Below, piece by piece: positions 29,389-38,197 of a stretch of 64,000 nt of DNA. Positions within the stretch are counted from its first letter, which is position 1; each line of letters opens with the position of its first letter. Origin of the DNA: Tepidiphilus olei (GTDB lineage: Bacteria > Pseudomonadota > Gammaproteobacteria > Burkholderiales > Rhodocyclaceae); contig NZ_SBHO01000002.1 in NCBI RefSeq assembly GCF_006980705.1, forward strand, positions 280,389-344,388, given 5' to 3'. The position numbers and the translations under genes were made by a program. The notes below the pieces were generated by a model that was given only the letters and a program-made list of their open reading frames with translations, was not told where the DNA came from and made no database searches.

Positions 29389-30069
29389 ATGCATATCGAA
29401 CCAGGCGTCGTCACGGGCGCCAAACTGTTGTTGGGTCATGCCACCGCGGCCGCGAGTCTGGGGGCGGCGCTCTTGCTCTCGGCCAAGGCGGTGAAAAAGG
29501 ACGGGGTGGCGGCGCTCGCGTTGCGCACCCTCGTGGCGTCCTTCCTCGTGTTCTGTTTCTTCGAGGTCTTTCCCCATCGACCGGTGGGCGTGTCCGAGGT
29601 CCACCTCATCCTGGGGTCCACCCTGCTGTTGCTCTTCGGCCCTGCTGCGGCGGCTCTGGGGCTCGCCGGCGGGCTCCTCGCCCAAGGGATGTTCTTCGCG
29701 CCTGCCGATCTGCCGCAGTTCGGCATGAACGTGACCACTTTGCTCGTACCGCTCTTCGCCACGGCGCTCCTGGCGCGGCGCATCGTGGCGCCGCATACGC
29801 CTTACGTCGATCTGCGCTATCGCGACGTGCTGCGCCTGTCGCTCGCCTATCAGGGGGGCGTGGTGTCGTGGGTGGCGTTCTGGGCGCTCTACGGTCAAGG
29901 TCTGGGGACGGATAACCTCACTCAGGTCGCTTCGTTCGGCGTGGCCTACCTTTCGGTGGTGCTCGTCGAGCCGCTCATCGACCTGGCGGTGCTCGCGGCG
30001 GCCAAGGCTTGGCATCGCGGCAGGGAGACCGTGCTGTTGCAGCGGCGACTCTTCATGGGTCGGGCCTGA
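29389..30069 (+). CDS. CbiM-like ECF transporter permease, probable cobalt uptake
   Basis: First gene after the riboswitch, 226 residues with about six hydrophobic segments. The N-terminus MHIEPGVV resembles the metal-binding MHIxEG start of CbiM, where the amino group and His2 coordinate cobalt. VHLILGSTLLLLFGP and FGMNVTTLLVPL match other CbiM regions. No CbiN, CbiQ or CbiO genes accompany it, so it either works alone or uses shared energising subunits encoded elsewhere. The AAAGGAG ribosome site is strong. Its stop overlaps the next start (ATGA). Confidence 0.8.
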   Translation: MHIEPGVVTGAKLLLGHATAAASLGAALLLSAKAVKKDGVAALALRTLVASFLVFCFFEVFPHRPVGVSEVHLILGSTLLLLFGPAAAALGLAGGLLAQGMFFAPADLPQFGMNVTTLLVPLFATALLARRIVAPHTPYVDLRYRDVLRLSLAYQGGVVSWVAFWALYGQGLGTDNLTQVASFGVAYLSVVLVEPLIDLAVLAAAKAWHRGRETVLLQRRLFMGRA

Positions 30070-30863
30070 TGCCGGGGACGGTATGGTTCGTCGGCGCCGG
30101 CCCCGGCGATCCGGAGCTCCTCACCGTCAAGGGCAAGAAGCTGCTCGAGCGCGCCGGTGCCGTGCTCTTCGCCGGGTCGCTGGTGGATGCCGCGGCGACC
30201 CGCTACGCGCCGCCGGGTTGCCTCATCCGCGATTCGAAAGACATGACGCTCGAGGAGATGACCGAGTGGCTGGTGGCCGCGGCGAAGGCGCACGAGACGG
30301 TGGTACGCCTGCAGACGGGCGACCCCACGCTCTACGGGGCGCTCATCGAGCTCACCCGGCCGCTCACGGCGGCGGGCATTTCCTGGAAGGTGGTGCCTGG
30401 AGTGTCTTCGGCGATGGCGGCGATGGCGGCCGCGGGCGAATCGATGACCTTGCCCGAAGTGACGCAGACGGTGATCCTCACCCGGGTGGCCGGGCGTACG
30501 CCCATGCCGCCGGGTGAGGAGCTCGAGTCCCTTGCGGCGCACCGCAGCACGATCTGCCTCTTTCTCTCGATCACGCGGCTCGCCGAGGTCGAGCGGGGTT
30601 TGCGCGCGGCCGGTTGGGCGGAAGAGTCGCCGGTGCTGGTGGTGCACAAGGCAAGCTGGGCGGACGAGGAGCGCATCGTGCGCACCACGCTGGGGGAATT
30701 GCGTCGGGCGTGCCGCGAGGCGGGAATCGTGAGCCAGGCGATGATCGTGGTCGGCCCCACGCTGGGGGCGGCGTCGTGGCCGGATTTGGCACGCAGCAAG
30801 CTCTACGACCCTTCCTTTACGCATCGCTGGCGCAAAGCAAAGACGAAGGAATGGGATACATGA
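30069..30863 (+). CDS. cobM: Precorrin-4/cobalt-precorrin-4 C11-methyltransferase
   Basis: SAM-dependent methyltransferase (CobM/CbiF) that methylates C11 of the corrin precursor. The 264-residue protein has the uroporphyrin-III-methylase fold: VWFVGAGPGDPELLTVKG at the N-terminus, VLFAGSLV, the VRLQTGDPTLYGAL loop and VVPGVSSAMAAMAA. The ATG at 30069 overlaps the CbiM stop (ATGA) and its own stop overlaps the next gene. In this CbiX/CbiD/CbiG context it probably acts on cobalt-precorrin-4. Confidence 0.95.
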   Translation: MPGTVWFVGAGPGDPELLTVKGKKLLERAGAVLFAGSLVDAAATRYAPPGCLIRDSKDMTLEEMTEWLVAAAKAHETVVRLQTGDPTLYGALIELTRPLTAAGISWKVVPGVSSAMAAMAAAGESMTLPEVTQTVILTRVAGRTPMPPGEELESLAAHRSTICLFLSITRLAEVERGLRAAGWAEESPVLVVHKASWADEERIVRTTLGELRRACREAGIVSQAMIVVGPTLGAASWPDLARSKLYDPSFTHRWRKAKTKEWDT

Positions 30864-31690
30864 ACGAACGCACGGTGCTGGTGGTGGCGCACGGGTCGCG
30901 CGAGGCGACGGGAAACGTCGAGACCGCCGAATTCGTGGCGCGCTGGCGGCAGATGCGGCCACAATGGCGCATCGAACTGTGTTTCATCGAGCATGCCGAG
31001 ATCCTGCTCGACGAAGGGCTCGATCGGGCGGCGGAAGGCGCGCGCGAGGTGGTGGTGGTACCGCTCATCCTCAACGCGGCCGGGCACGTGAAGATGGAAC
31101 TGCCTGAGGCGATCGAGCGGGCGCGAGTACGACATCCGCAGGTGCACTTCGTGGCGCGCAGGCATCTGGGCATGGGAGCGGAGCTTTTCCCGCTCATCCA
31201 GCAGCGGCTGCAGGAGGCATTGCGGGAACTGGACGTGCCCGATCCGGCTACCACGGGCGTGATTTTGCTCGGACGCGGTTCGTCGGATCCGGGAGGGAAC
31301 GCCGAACTCGCGAAAATGGCGCGCTGGGTGTTCGAGGCCAATGACCACGAGCTGGTCGATCTCGCCTTTACCGGCATCACCTGGCCGCGTCTGGAGACGG
31401 TGGTGGCGCGGCAGGTGAAACTCGGCATGATGCAGATCGCCATCGTTCCCGTGTATCTCTTCACCGGAGTGCTGATCGAGCGCATCGGGGCGCAGGTGGA
31501 GCGCCTGCGGCGGCAATATCCTACGGTGGCGTTCGCGCTGGCGCGTCATTTCGGTTTCGACGAGCGCCTCGTGGCGTTGCTGGAATCGCGGGTGACGAAC
31601 GGGGAGCGAGAGGGGATGCTGGAGTGCGACGGCTGCAAATACCGCGCTGCTGCGGCCCACGAACATGCTCATGCGCATCATCACGGATGA
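30860..31690 (+). CDS. cbiX: Sirohydrochlorin cobaltochelatase CbiX, two-domain
   Basis: CbiX inserts Co2+ into sirohydrochlorin at the start of the cobalt-early pathway. The 276-residue protein is the long two-domain type: the N-terminal half has VVAHGSRE with the likely catalytic His, while the second half has the related LGRGSSDPGGN without that His. The C-terminus carries a CDGCKYR motif and a His-rich tail (HEHAHAHHHG), features of long CbiX proteins that may bind metal or an iron-sulfur cluster. It overlaps cobM by ATGA and is 9 bases from cobH. Confidence 0.9.
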   Translation: MNERTVLVVAHGSREATGNVETAEFVARWRQMRPQWRIELCFIEHAEILLDEGLDRAAEGAREVVVVPLILNAAGHVKMELPEAIERARVRHPQVHFVARRHLGMGAELFPLIQQRLQEALRELDVPDPATTGVILLGRGSSDPGGNAELAKMARWVFEANDHELVDLAFTGITWPRLETVVARQVKLGMMQIAIVPVYLFTGVLIERIGAQVERLRRQYPTVAFALARHFGFDERLVALLESRVTNGEREGMLECDGCKYRAAAAHEHAHAHHHG

Positions 31691-31699
31691 GGGAGGATC

Positions 31700-32365
31700 A
31701 TGACGGCGATCACCGAACAGCTCACGGCCTTGGGGCGCGCGATCGAGCACGATTCTTTCGCCATCATCGATGCCGAGGTGGGGGGAGCGCATTGCTATGC
31801 CGCATCGCAGTGGCCGGTGGTGCGGCGTATGATCCACGCGAGTGCCGATTTCGAGTTCAACGGGCTGACGTTCTTTCACCCCGAGGCGATTGAGGCGGGG
31901 ATCGCGGCGATCCGCCGGGGGGGCACGCCCGTGGTGGCGGACGTGGAGATGATCTGCGTGGGGCTGTCGCGCCCGCGCCTGTCGCATTTCGGCATGACGG
32001 CGCATCAGTTCATCGCCGATGAAGACGTGATCGCGGCGGCGAAAGCGAACGGCGGCACCCGGGCGGTCGAGGCGATGCGCAAGGCGCACCGCTTGGGCTT
32101 GCTCGAAGGCTCGATCGTCGCCGTCGGTAATGCCCCGACCGCGCTGATCGAGGTGATTCGTCTCATCGAAGAAGAGGGCGTGCGCCCGGCACTGGTGCTG
32201 GGTATGCCGGTGGGTTTCGTCTCGGCCGCCGAATCCAAGGAGCGGCTCATGGCGCAGCAGGAAGTGCCGTGGATCGCCATTCGCGGGCGCAAGGGGGGAT
32301 CCACCCTCGTCGTGGCGGCACTACATGCCCTGCTCGCGCTCGCGGAGGAAGAAGGGGACGTGTGA
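31700..32365 (+). CDS. cobH: Precorrin-8X/cobalt-precorrin-8 methylmutase
   Basis: CobH/CbiC moves the C11 methyl to C12, giving (hydrogeno)cobyrinic acid. The 221-residue protein shows VVRRMIHASADFEF with the conserved catalytic His, plus ADVEMICVGLSRPRL and AVGNAPTALIEV. A ribosome site GAGGG precedes the ATG. It overlaps cbiD by GTGA. Length and motifs are standard. Confidence 0.95.
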   Translation: MTAITEQLTALGRAIEHDSFAIIDAEVGGAHCYAASQWPVVRRMIHASADFEFNGLTFFHPEAIEAGIAAIRRGGTPVVADVEMICVGLSRPRLSHFGMTAHQFIADEDVIAAAKANGGTRAVEAMRKAHRLGLLEGSIVAVGNAPTALIEVIRLIEEEGVRPALVLGMPVGFVSAAESKERLMAQQEVPWIAIRGRKGGSTLVVAALHALLALAEEEGDV

Positions 32366-33495
32366 GCGAGGAGAAAATCCGCAAGAGTGTGCCGAAGAAA
32401 CGCGGCAACCGCACCGGCTTTACCACCGGGGCGTGTTCGGCGGCCGCGGCACGGGCGGCGGCTTGGGCGCTCGTCTCCGGCGAGCGGCCCACCGAGATCG
32501 AGTGCCGTCTGCCCAACGGGCAGATCGTGCGCTTTCCCGTGCATGAGACCGTGTTCCTCGACGCCGACACGTGTCGGGCGGTGGTGGTGAAGGATGCGGG
32601 CGACGATCCCGATGCCACCCACGGGGCGCACTTGACGGTCGAGGTGCGGCGCCTGCCCGGGCGCGCCGGCGTGATTGCCCTCGAGGGGGGCGAAGGCGTG
32701 GGCGTGGTGACCAAGCCGGGATTGGGCCTGGAGGTGGGGGGGCCGGCGATCAATCCGGTGCCACGGCGCAACATCACCGAGAACGTGCAGGCGGTGGCGG
32801 AAGCGCTGTTGCGCACCGACGGGTTGGCGGTGAGGATCTCGGTGCCCGGCGGCGAGGAGATGGCGAAGAAAACGCTCAACGCCCGTCTGGGAATCCTGGG
32901 GGGCATCTCGATTCTCGGCACCACCGGCATCGTGCGCCCCTATTCGACGGCGGCGTTTCGCGCGAGCGTGGTGCAGGCCGTGGACGTGGCGGTGGCGCAG
33001 GGTTGCGACACGGTGGTCTTCACCACCGGGGGGCGCACCGAGAAGTTCGCCATGCGCCAGTTGCCGCATCTGCCCGAGGCGGCTTTCGTACAGATGGGCG
33101 ATTTCGTCAAGGCGGCGTTTCGCGCGGCGATCGCCCGGCGCGTGCGCCATGTCTGCGTGGGGGCGATGATCGGCAAGCTCACCAAGATGTGCCAGGGGCT
33201 GGCGGTGACGCATGCGTGGAAGGCCGAAGTCGATCGCGATCTGCTCGCCGAGGCTGCCCGCGAAGTGGGCGCGCCCGAGGCGGTGGTCGAGGAGATCCGC
33301 GCTGCCGAGACGGCGCGTTTTGGCGCCGAACGGCTGGCCGAGCTGGGGCTGGCGGTGCCGTTTCACCGGGCCGTGGCCATGCGCGCGATCCGTCGTCTGA
33401 AGGCGGATCATCCGGGCGAGTATCACCTCACGGTGCTGGTGTGCGATTTCGAAGGGCAGGCGATCTGCCGGGTGGAAGAAGATGAATGTGCCTGA
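32362..33495 (+). CDS. cbiD: Cobalt-precorrin-5B C1-methyltransferase
   Basis: CbiD methylates C1 in the anaerobic corrin pathway and has no counterpart in the oxygen-dependent route, so it marks pathway type. The 377-residue protein contains GFTTGACSAAAARAA, NPVPRRNITENV, LNARLGILGGISILGTTGI and MGDFVKAAF, all conserved. The GTG at 32362 overlaps the cobH stop (GTGA). The stop lies 14 bases inside the next gene. Confidence 0.96.
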   Translation: MSEEKIRKSVPKKRGNRTGFTTGACSAAAARAAAWALVSGERPTEIECRLPNGQIVRFPVHETVFLDADTCRAVVVKDAGDDPDATHGAHLTVEVRRLPGRAGVIALEGGEGVGVVTKPGLGLEVGGPAINPVPRRNITENVQAVAEALLRTDGLAVRISVPGGEEMAKKTLNARLGILGGISILGTTGIVRPYSTAAFRASVVQAVDVAVAQGCDTVVFTTGGRTEKFAMRQLPHLPEAAFVQMGDFVKAAFRAAIARRVRHVCVGAMIGKLTKMCQGLAVTHAWKAEVDRDLLAEAAREVGAPEAVVEEIRAAETARFGAERLAELGLAVPFHRAVAMRAIRRLKADHPGEYHLTVLVCDFEGQAICRVEEDECA

Positions 33496-34765
33496 ACGTT
33501 GTGCCGTGATCGGCATCCTCGACGACGGCTGGGAAGGTCTGGGAGAGGAGTCCCGCCGCTGCCTGCACGAGGCCGAACTCGTGATCGGCGCGGAGCGCAC
33601 TCTCGCCCTCGTGCGCCCGCACCTGCCGGAAGGTCGCGAATGGCGTGCGCTCGACAGCGCTTTGGCCGAAGTGCCGCGCTGGGTGGAAGAGGCGCTCGGC
33701 AGTGGGCGGAAAGTGGCGGTGCTCGCCACGGGCGATCCGCTGTGCCACGGCCTGGCCCCGTGGTTGATCGCCCGCCTGGGGGAGGCGCGGGTAGACGTGT
33801 TGCCGGCCGTCTCGACCCTGCAGCTCGCCTTTGCCCGCTGGAAGCTGCCGTGGCAGGAGGTGCGCATCGCCAGTTGCCATGCACGCGACGCGGGTGACTG
33901 GTCTTTTTCGGCGGGTCCGGGGCATCCGCTGTCGCCGGTACTGCGCGCCGTGGCCCGGGCGAGGCACGTGGCGGTCTTCACCAGCCCGGAGAACGGTCCG
34001 GCACGCATCGCCCGCGCCCTCATCGACTGCGGCTATGGCGAAGAGATACGGATGCGGGTGGCGAGCCGTTTGCTGCTCGCCGACGAGGCGCTCTTCGGGC
34101 CGCTCACGCCGCAAGAAGCGGCGCGAAGGGAATTTCCCGATCCCAACGTGGTGCTCATCGAGCGCCACGGCGGGGAATCGCCGCTTTTCGGCTTGGAAGA
34201 CGCGGAATACGCCCAGCGGGCGCCGGAGAAGGGGCTCATCACCAAGCAGGAGGCGCGGGCATTGTCGCTGGCGAAGCTCCGGTTGCGGCCCGATGCCTGC
34301 GTCTGGGACATCGGCGCGGGGTCCGGTTCGGTGGGATTGGAGTGCGCCCGTCTGTGCCCCGAGGGGGAGGTCTGGGCGATCGAGAAGAACCCGGCCGAGG
34401 TGGCCAATGCCCGCGAGAACGCCCGCCGCTTGCGCGTGGCCAACTACGTCCTCGTCGAGGGGCGGGCGCCGCAAGGACTGGACGAATGGCCGGCGCCGAA
34501 TGCGGTCTTCATCGGTGGCTCGGGCGGGGAGTTGCCCGAGCTGATCGCACTCGCGCTCGCACGGCTCAAGGACGGCGGCCGCCTGGTGATGAATTTCGTG
34601 ACGCTGGAAAATCTCGCTACCGCGATAGCGGCGGTGCGTTCCTCGGGTTTTCCCTGGGAGGTGGTGCAGCTGCAGGCGAGCCGCAGCAAACCCATCCTCG
34701 ACATGCACCGGCTCGCCGCGCAGAACCCGGTGTGGATCGTCACCGTGGCCAAGGAGGGAGAATGA
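33482..34765 (+). CDS. cbiET: CbiE-CbiT fusion (precorrin-7/cobalt-precorrin-7 methyltransferase and decarboxylase)
   Basis: Fusion of the C5-methyltransferase CbiE (residues 1-210) and the C15-methyltransferase/decarboxylase CbiT (210-427), as in CobL. The first part has VIGAERTL and VLATGDPLCHGLAPWL. The second part has the class I SAM motif VWDIGAGSGSVGLE and IEKNPAEVANARENA. It overlaps cbiD by 14 bases and cbiL by ATGA. Confidence 0.95.
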   Translation: MNVPERCAVIGILDDGWEGLGEESRRCLHEAELVIGAERTLALVRPHLPEGREWRALDSALAEVPRWVEEALGSGRKVAVLATGDPLCHGLAPWLIARLGEARVDVLPAVSTLQLAFARWKLPWQEVRIASCHARDAGDWSFSAGPGHPLSPVLRAVARARHVAVFTSPENGPARIARALIDCGYGEEIRMRVASRLLLADEALFGPLTPQEAARREFPDPNVVLIERHGGESPLFGLEDAEYAQRAPEKGLITKQEARALSLAKLRLRPDACVWDIGAGSGSVGLECARLCPEGEVWAIEKNPAEVANARENARRLRVANYVLVEGRAPQGLDEWPAPNAVFIGGSGGELPELIALALARLKDGGRLVMNFVTLENLATAIAAVRSSGFPWEVVQLQASRSKPILDMHRLAAQNPVWIVTVAKEGE

Positions 34766-35523
34766 AACTCACCGGTGTTTCGCTCGGCCCGGGCGATCCG
34801 GGCCTCATCACCCGGCGTGCCTGGGAGGCGCTCACGAGCGGGGCGCGCTGGCTCTATCCGGTGAAGCGAAGCGGCGGCGACTCCTACGCCCTCGACATCG
34901 TGCGCCGCGCGGGCCTCGCCGTGCCCGAAGACGCCGTGCCCCTCGTCTTCCCCATGACGCGCCAAGCGGAAGTGCTCGAGCGCGCCTGGCAGCGGGCGGC
35001 GCAGCAAGTGATCGAGCTGGCGCGGGAGACGTCCGAATTTGTTTTCCTGGTGGAGGGGGACGCCTCCACGTTCGCCACGTTCGGGCATCTGGCCCGTACG
35101 CTCGAGGCGCACGCACCGGGCTGCACGATCGAAACCGTCGCCGGCGTCCCTTCTTTCCTCGCCGCGGCCGCCGCGGCCGGCGTGCCGCTCGCCGAGGAGG
35201 ACGATCGGGTGGCCGTGATTCCGGTCGCCTACGGCATCGGCGTGATCGATCATCTGCTCGACGAGTTCGACACCGTGGTGCTGCTCAAGGTCAAACCCCT
35301 GCTCGACGAGATCCTGGCGCTCCTTGCCCGCCGTGACTTGCTCGGGCAGACGTTTTTTTGCGAGAAAGTCGGTGCGCCCGAGCAGCGTCTCGTCCGGGAC
35401 GTGGCCACGCTCACGGGAGAAAAAGTGAATTACCTCTCGCTCTTGATCGTGCGCCAGCAGGGCCTGCCGCGTGGCGAGCTGCGGCGCGGTTGCCGCAAGA
35501 AACCACTGGAGGTGCCGTCATGA
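34762..35523 (+). CDS. cobI: Precorrin-2/cobalt-factor II C20-methyltransferase
   Basis: CobI/CbiL methylates C20. The 253-residue protein begins LTGVSLGPGDPGLITRRAWE and shows VFLVEGDASTFATFGHL and VAGVPSFLAAAAAAG, the usual binding loops. It overlaps its neighbours by ATGA on both sides. In this operon, after CbiX, the likely substrate is the cobalt-charged factor II. Confidence 0.94.
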   Translation: MKLTGVSLGPGDPGLITRRAWEALTSGARWLYPVKRSGGDSYALDIVRRAGLAVPEDAVPLVFPMTRQAEVLERAWQRAAQQVIELARETSEFVFLVEGDASTFATFGHLARTLEAHAPGCTIETVAGVPSFLAAAAAAGVPLAEEDDRVAVIPVAYGIGVIDHLLDEFDTVVLLKVKPLLDEILALLARRDLLGQTFFCEKVGAPEQRLVRDVATLTGEKVNYLSLLIVRQQGLPRGELRRGCRKKPLEVPS

Positions 35524-36260
35524 GATGCGCGGTGGTGGCGATCACCAAACACGGCCTCGCGCTGGCGGGCAGGGTGGCGGCGGCGCTGCCCGGCGCCCGG
35601 GTTTTCGCGCCGGCCAAATTCTCCGAACTGGCGCAGCGGGCGGCTCCAGGCAGGGCGCAGTGCTATGAGGGCAAGACGGGCGAGCAGATCCCGGCGCTCT
35701 TTGCCGCCTTCGATGCGATCGTGGCCATCGTCTCGCTGGGGGCGGTGGTGCGGCTCATCGCCCCGCATCTGCGCGACAAGGAGCAGGATCCGGCGGTGGT
35801 GGTGCTCGACGAGGCAGGGCGTTTCGTCATTCCCGTGCTCTCGGGGCATCTGGGCGGAGCGAACGCGCTCGCCGGGCATCTGGCGCTCGCGCTGGGGGCT
35901 ACGGCCGTGCTCACCACGGCATCGGACGCCCGCGAAACCCTGTGCGTCGATCTGCTGGGGCGCGAGCTCGGCTGGCACTTCGAGGCAAGCCACGACGAGA
36001 TCGTGCACTGCAGCGCGGCCGTGGTCAACGACGAGCCGGTAGCCTTGGTGCAGGAAGCGGGCAGTACCGACTGGTGGCGCGGGCACGCCAACGGGCGCAG
36101 CGGTCCGCTGCCGGCGAACCTCGTCAGGCTCGATCGGCTGGAGGAGGCCGATCCGGCTCGCTATGCCGCTCTTCTGTGGATCACGCGCGAAGGCCGCGCC
36201 GAGGATCACCCTCAGTGGGCCGGGCGGCGCGTGATCTATCGTCCGCCGGAGTCGCCATGA
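35520..36260 (+). CDS. cbiG: Cobalt-precorrin-5A hydrolase CbiG, N-terminal and central domains
   Basis: CbiG opens the delta-lactone ring and releases acetaldehyde in the anaerobic pathway. This 246-residue protein covers the N-terminal domain (GAVVRLIAPHLRDKEQDPAV, VIPVLSGHLGGANALA) and a central linker domain. The C-terminal domain is encoded by the next, separate gene. The two overlap by ATGA and probably form a complex. It lies between cobI and cobE with coupled starts. Confidence 0.92.
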   Translation: MRCAVVAITKHGLALAGRVAAALPGARVFAPAKFSELAQRAAPGRAQCYEGKTGEQIPALFAAFDAIVAIVSLGAVVRLIAPHLRDKEQDPAVVVLDEAGRFVIPVLSGHLGGANALAGHLALALGATAVLTTASDARETLCVDLLGRELGWHFEASHDEIVHCSAAVVNDEPVALVQEAGSTDWWRGHANGRSGPLPANLVRLDRLEEADPARYAALLWITREGRAEDHPQWAGRRVIYRPPESP

Positions 36261-36649
36261 AAGTCGCCGTGGGAATCGGCTGCGATCGGGGCACGTCGCT
36301 CGCCACCCTGGAGACGGCGCTTTCGCAGGCGCTCGAGTGCGTCGGGCTCTCGCCCGAGGCGATCGTTCTCCTTGCCAGCATCACCCTCAAGGCCGACGAG
36401 CCGGGGCTGCTTGCCCTCGCCGCGCGGCTCTCCTGTCCGCTGCGCTTTTATTCCCCCGAGGAACTGGCGGCAGTGCCGGTGCCGCATCCTTCCGAAGTCG
36501 TGCGCCGCCACACCGGCACGCCTTCGGTGGCCGAGGCGGCGGCGCTGCTTGCCGCCGGCGCGCCAATGCAGGACTTGATCGTGGAAAAACACCGCTACCG
36601 CGGCCCAGACGGCCGCAATGCCACCGTCTCGATTGCGAGGATGTCATGA
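36257..36649 (+). CDS. cobE: CobE/CbiG C-terminal domain protein
   Basis: A 130-residue protein homologous to the CbiG C-terminal domain and to CobE: VGIGCDRGTSLATLETAL at the N-terminus, SITLKADEPGLLALA and YSPEELAAVPVPHPS. It most likely completes the split CbiG; as CobE its role in the oxygen-dependent pathway is unclear. ATGA overlaps link it to cbiG and cobJ. Confidence 0.9.
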   Translation: MKVAVGIGCDRGTSLATLETALSQALECVGLSPEAIVLLASITLKADEPGLLALAARLSCPLRFYSPEELAAVPVPHPSEVVRRHTGTPSVAEAAALLAAGAPMQDLIVEKHRYRGPDGRNATVSIARMS

Positions 36650-37602
36650 AGGAAACCGAGGTTGCCGCGCGCGGCAAGATCTTTCTGGTGGGTATCGGCC
36701 CCGGCAGCGAGGCGCACATGAGTGCCCGCGCGCGGCAGGCCATCGCCGAAGCCGACACGGTCATCGGCTATGTCACCTACGTGCGCCTGGTGGCGCCGTT
36801 GCTCGAAGGCAAAGAGGTGATCCGCAAGTCGATGACCGAGGAGCTCGATCGGGCGGTCGAGGCGCTCGAGCGTGCCCGGCAGGGCAAGACGGTGGCGCTC
36901 ATCTCGTCGGGCGATGCCGGGGTCTATGGCATGGCCGGGCCGACGTTCGAGGTGCTCTTTGCCGCCGGCTGGCAGCCCGAGGGAGACGTGGCCGTGGAGA
37001 TCGTTCCGGGCGCCTCGGCCATCAACGCCTGCGCCGCCTTGGTGGGCGCGCCGCTCACGCACGATTTCTGTGCCATTTCGCTCTCCGATCTCCTCACGCC
37101 CTGGCCGGTGATCGCCCGGCGGCTGGAAGCCGCTGCCGCCGCCGATTTCGTCGTCGCCCTCTACAATCCCAAGAGCGGACGGCGCACGCGCCACATCGTC
37201 GAAGCTCAGCGGCTGCTGCTGCGCCACCGCGCGCCCGATACGCCGGTCGCCATCGTCAAATCCGCCTACCGACCGAAACAGTACATCGAACTGACCACGC
37301 TCGAGCGCATGGCCGAGGCCGAGATCGGCATGCTCTCGACGGTGCTGGTGGGCAATTCCCGCACCTTCGTGCGCCACGGACTGATGGTGACGCCGCGCGG
37401 CTATGGCGAAAAGTACGTTTTCGACGAGGGGGAACGTCAGGCGCGTGAGGGAGAGCAGGCCGGCCGCTCGCTTTCGAGCGGCCTCGAGGGGTGGTTGCGC
37501 GAGATTCGCGCAAGCGGCGAGAGCCCGGCGAGCCTGGCCCGACGCTACGCCTTGCCGGAAGACTATCTCGCCGCCCTGCTCGCGGAGGAATCCGATGGCT
37601 GA
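36646..37602 (+). CDS. cobJ: Precorrin-3B/cobalt-factor III C17-methyltransferase
   Basis: CobJ/CbiH methylates C17 and contracts the ring. The core (about residues 10-245) has IFLVGIGPGSEAHMSARA, VIGYVTYVRL, LISSGDAGVYGMAGP and ALYNPKSGRR. The protein is 318 residues, some 70 longer than minimal CbiH. The extra C-terminal part (from about EGERQAREG) has an SGLEGWLREI segment and a possible helical hairpin of unknown role. It overlaps cobE by ATGA and cobO by 8 bases. Confidence 0.93.
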   Translation: MKETEVAARGKIFLVGIGPGSEAHMSARARQAIAEADTVIGYVTYVRLVAPLLEGKEVIRKSMTEELDRAVEALERARQGKTVALISSGDAGVYGMAGPTFEVLFAAGWQPEGDVAVEIVPGASAINACAALVGAPLTHDFCAISLSDLLTPWPVIARRLEAAAAADFVVALYNPKSGRRTRHIVEAQRLLLRHRAPDTPVAIVKSAYRPKQYIELTTLERMAEAEIGMLSTVLVGNSRTFVRHGLMVTPRGYGEKYVFDEGERQAREGEQAGRSLSSGLEGWLREIRASGESPASLARRYALPEDYLAALLAEESDG

Positions 37603-38197
37603 AGAAGACGCGGCACGCCATCGCGCCCGCATGCAGCGCAAAAAGGTGGTGATCGACGGACGCATCGCCCGGGCGTCGCTCGAGCGGGGGGTCTTCCTGC
37701 TCCATACCGGCAACGGCAAGGGGAAATCGAGCGCCGCGTTCGGCGTGCTCGCCCGCGCCCTGGGGCACGGCATGAACGCCGTGGTCGTACAGTTCGTCAA
37801 GAGCCGCTCCGATACCGGCGAGGAAGCCTTCTTCCGTCACCACCCGGCGGTGCGCTGGTACGTGATGGGCGAGGGGTTTACCTGGGAGACGCAGGACCCG
37901 GCGCGCGACGCAGCCGCCGCCCGCGCCGCCTGGGAGACGGCCCGCGCCGCGCTCACCGATCCGGGCGTGGCGCTCGTGATCCTCGACGAGCTCACCTACG
38001 CCTTCAAGTATCACTGGCTCGACCTGGAAGAGGCGCTGGCGGTGTTTCGCGCGCGCCCGTTCCACCAGCACCTCATCGTCACCGGGCGGGCCGCGCCGGC
38101 GGCGTTGGTCGAAGCGGCCGACACCGTCACCGAGATGGGACTCGTCAAACACGCTTTCCAGGCGGGGGTGAAGGCCATGCCGGGGATCGAATGGTGA
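37595..38197 (+). CDS. cobO: Cob(I)yrinic acid a,c-diamide adenosyltransferase
   Basis: CobO/BtuR transfers the adenosyl group of ATP to Co(I) corrinoids, using a reversed P-loop: HTGNGKGKSSAAFG. VVVQFVKSRSDTGEEAFF and VILDELTYAFKYHWL are conserved. The 200-residue length is standard. The start lies 8 bases inside cobJ and the end 7 bases inside cbiA. It serves both de novo synthesis and salvage. Confidence 0.96.
   Translation: MAEEDAARHRARMQRKKVVIDGRIARASLERGVFLLHTGNGKGKSSAAFGVLARALGHGMNAVVVQFVKSRSDTGEEAFFRHHPAVRWYVMGEGFTWETQDPARDAAAARAAWETARAALTDPGVALVILDELTYAFKYHWLDLEEALAVFRARPFHQHLIVTGRAAPAALVEAADTVTEMGLVKHAFQAGVKAMPGIEW

Noticed and set aside
32005..34023. 672-codon open frame opposite cobH, cbiD and cbiET
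   Set aside because: Shadow frame, no recognisable domain.
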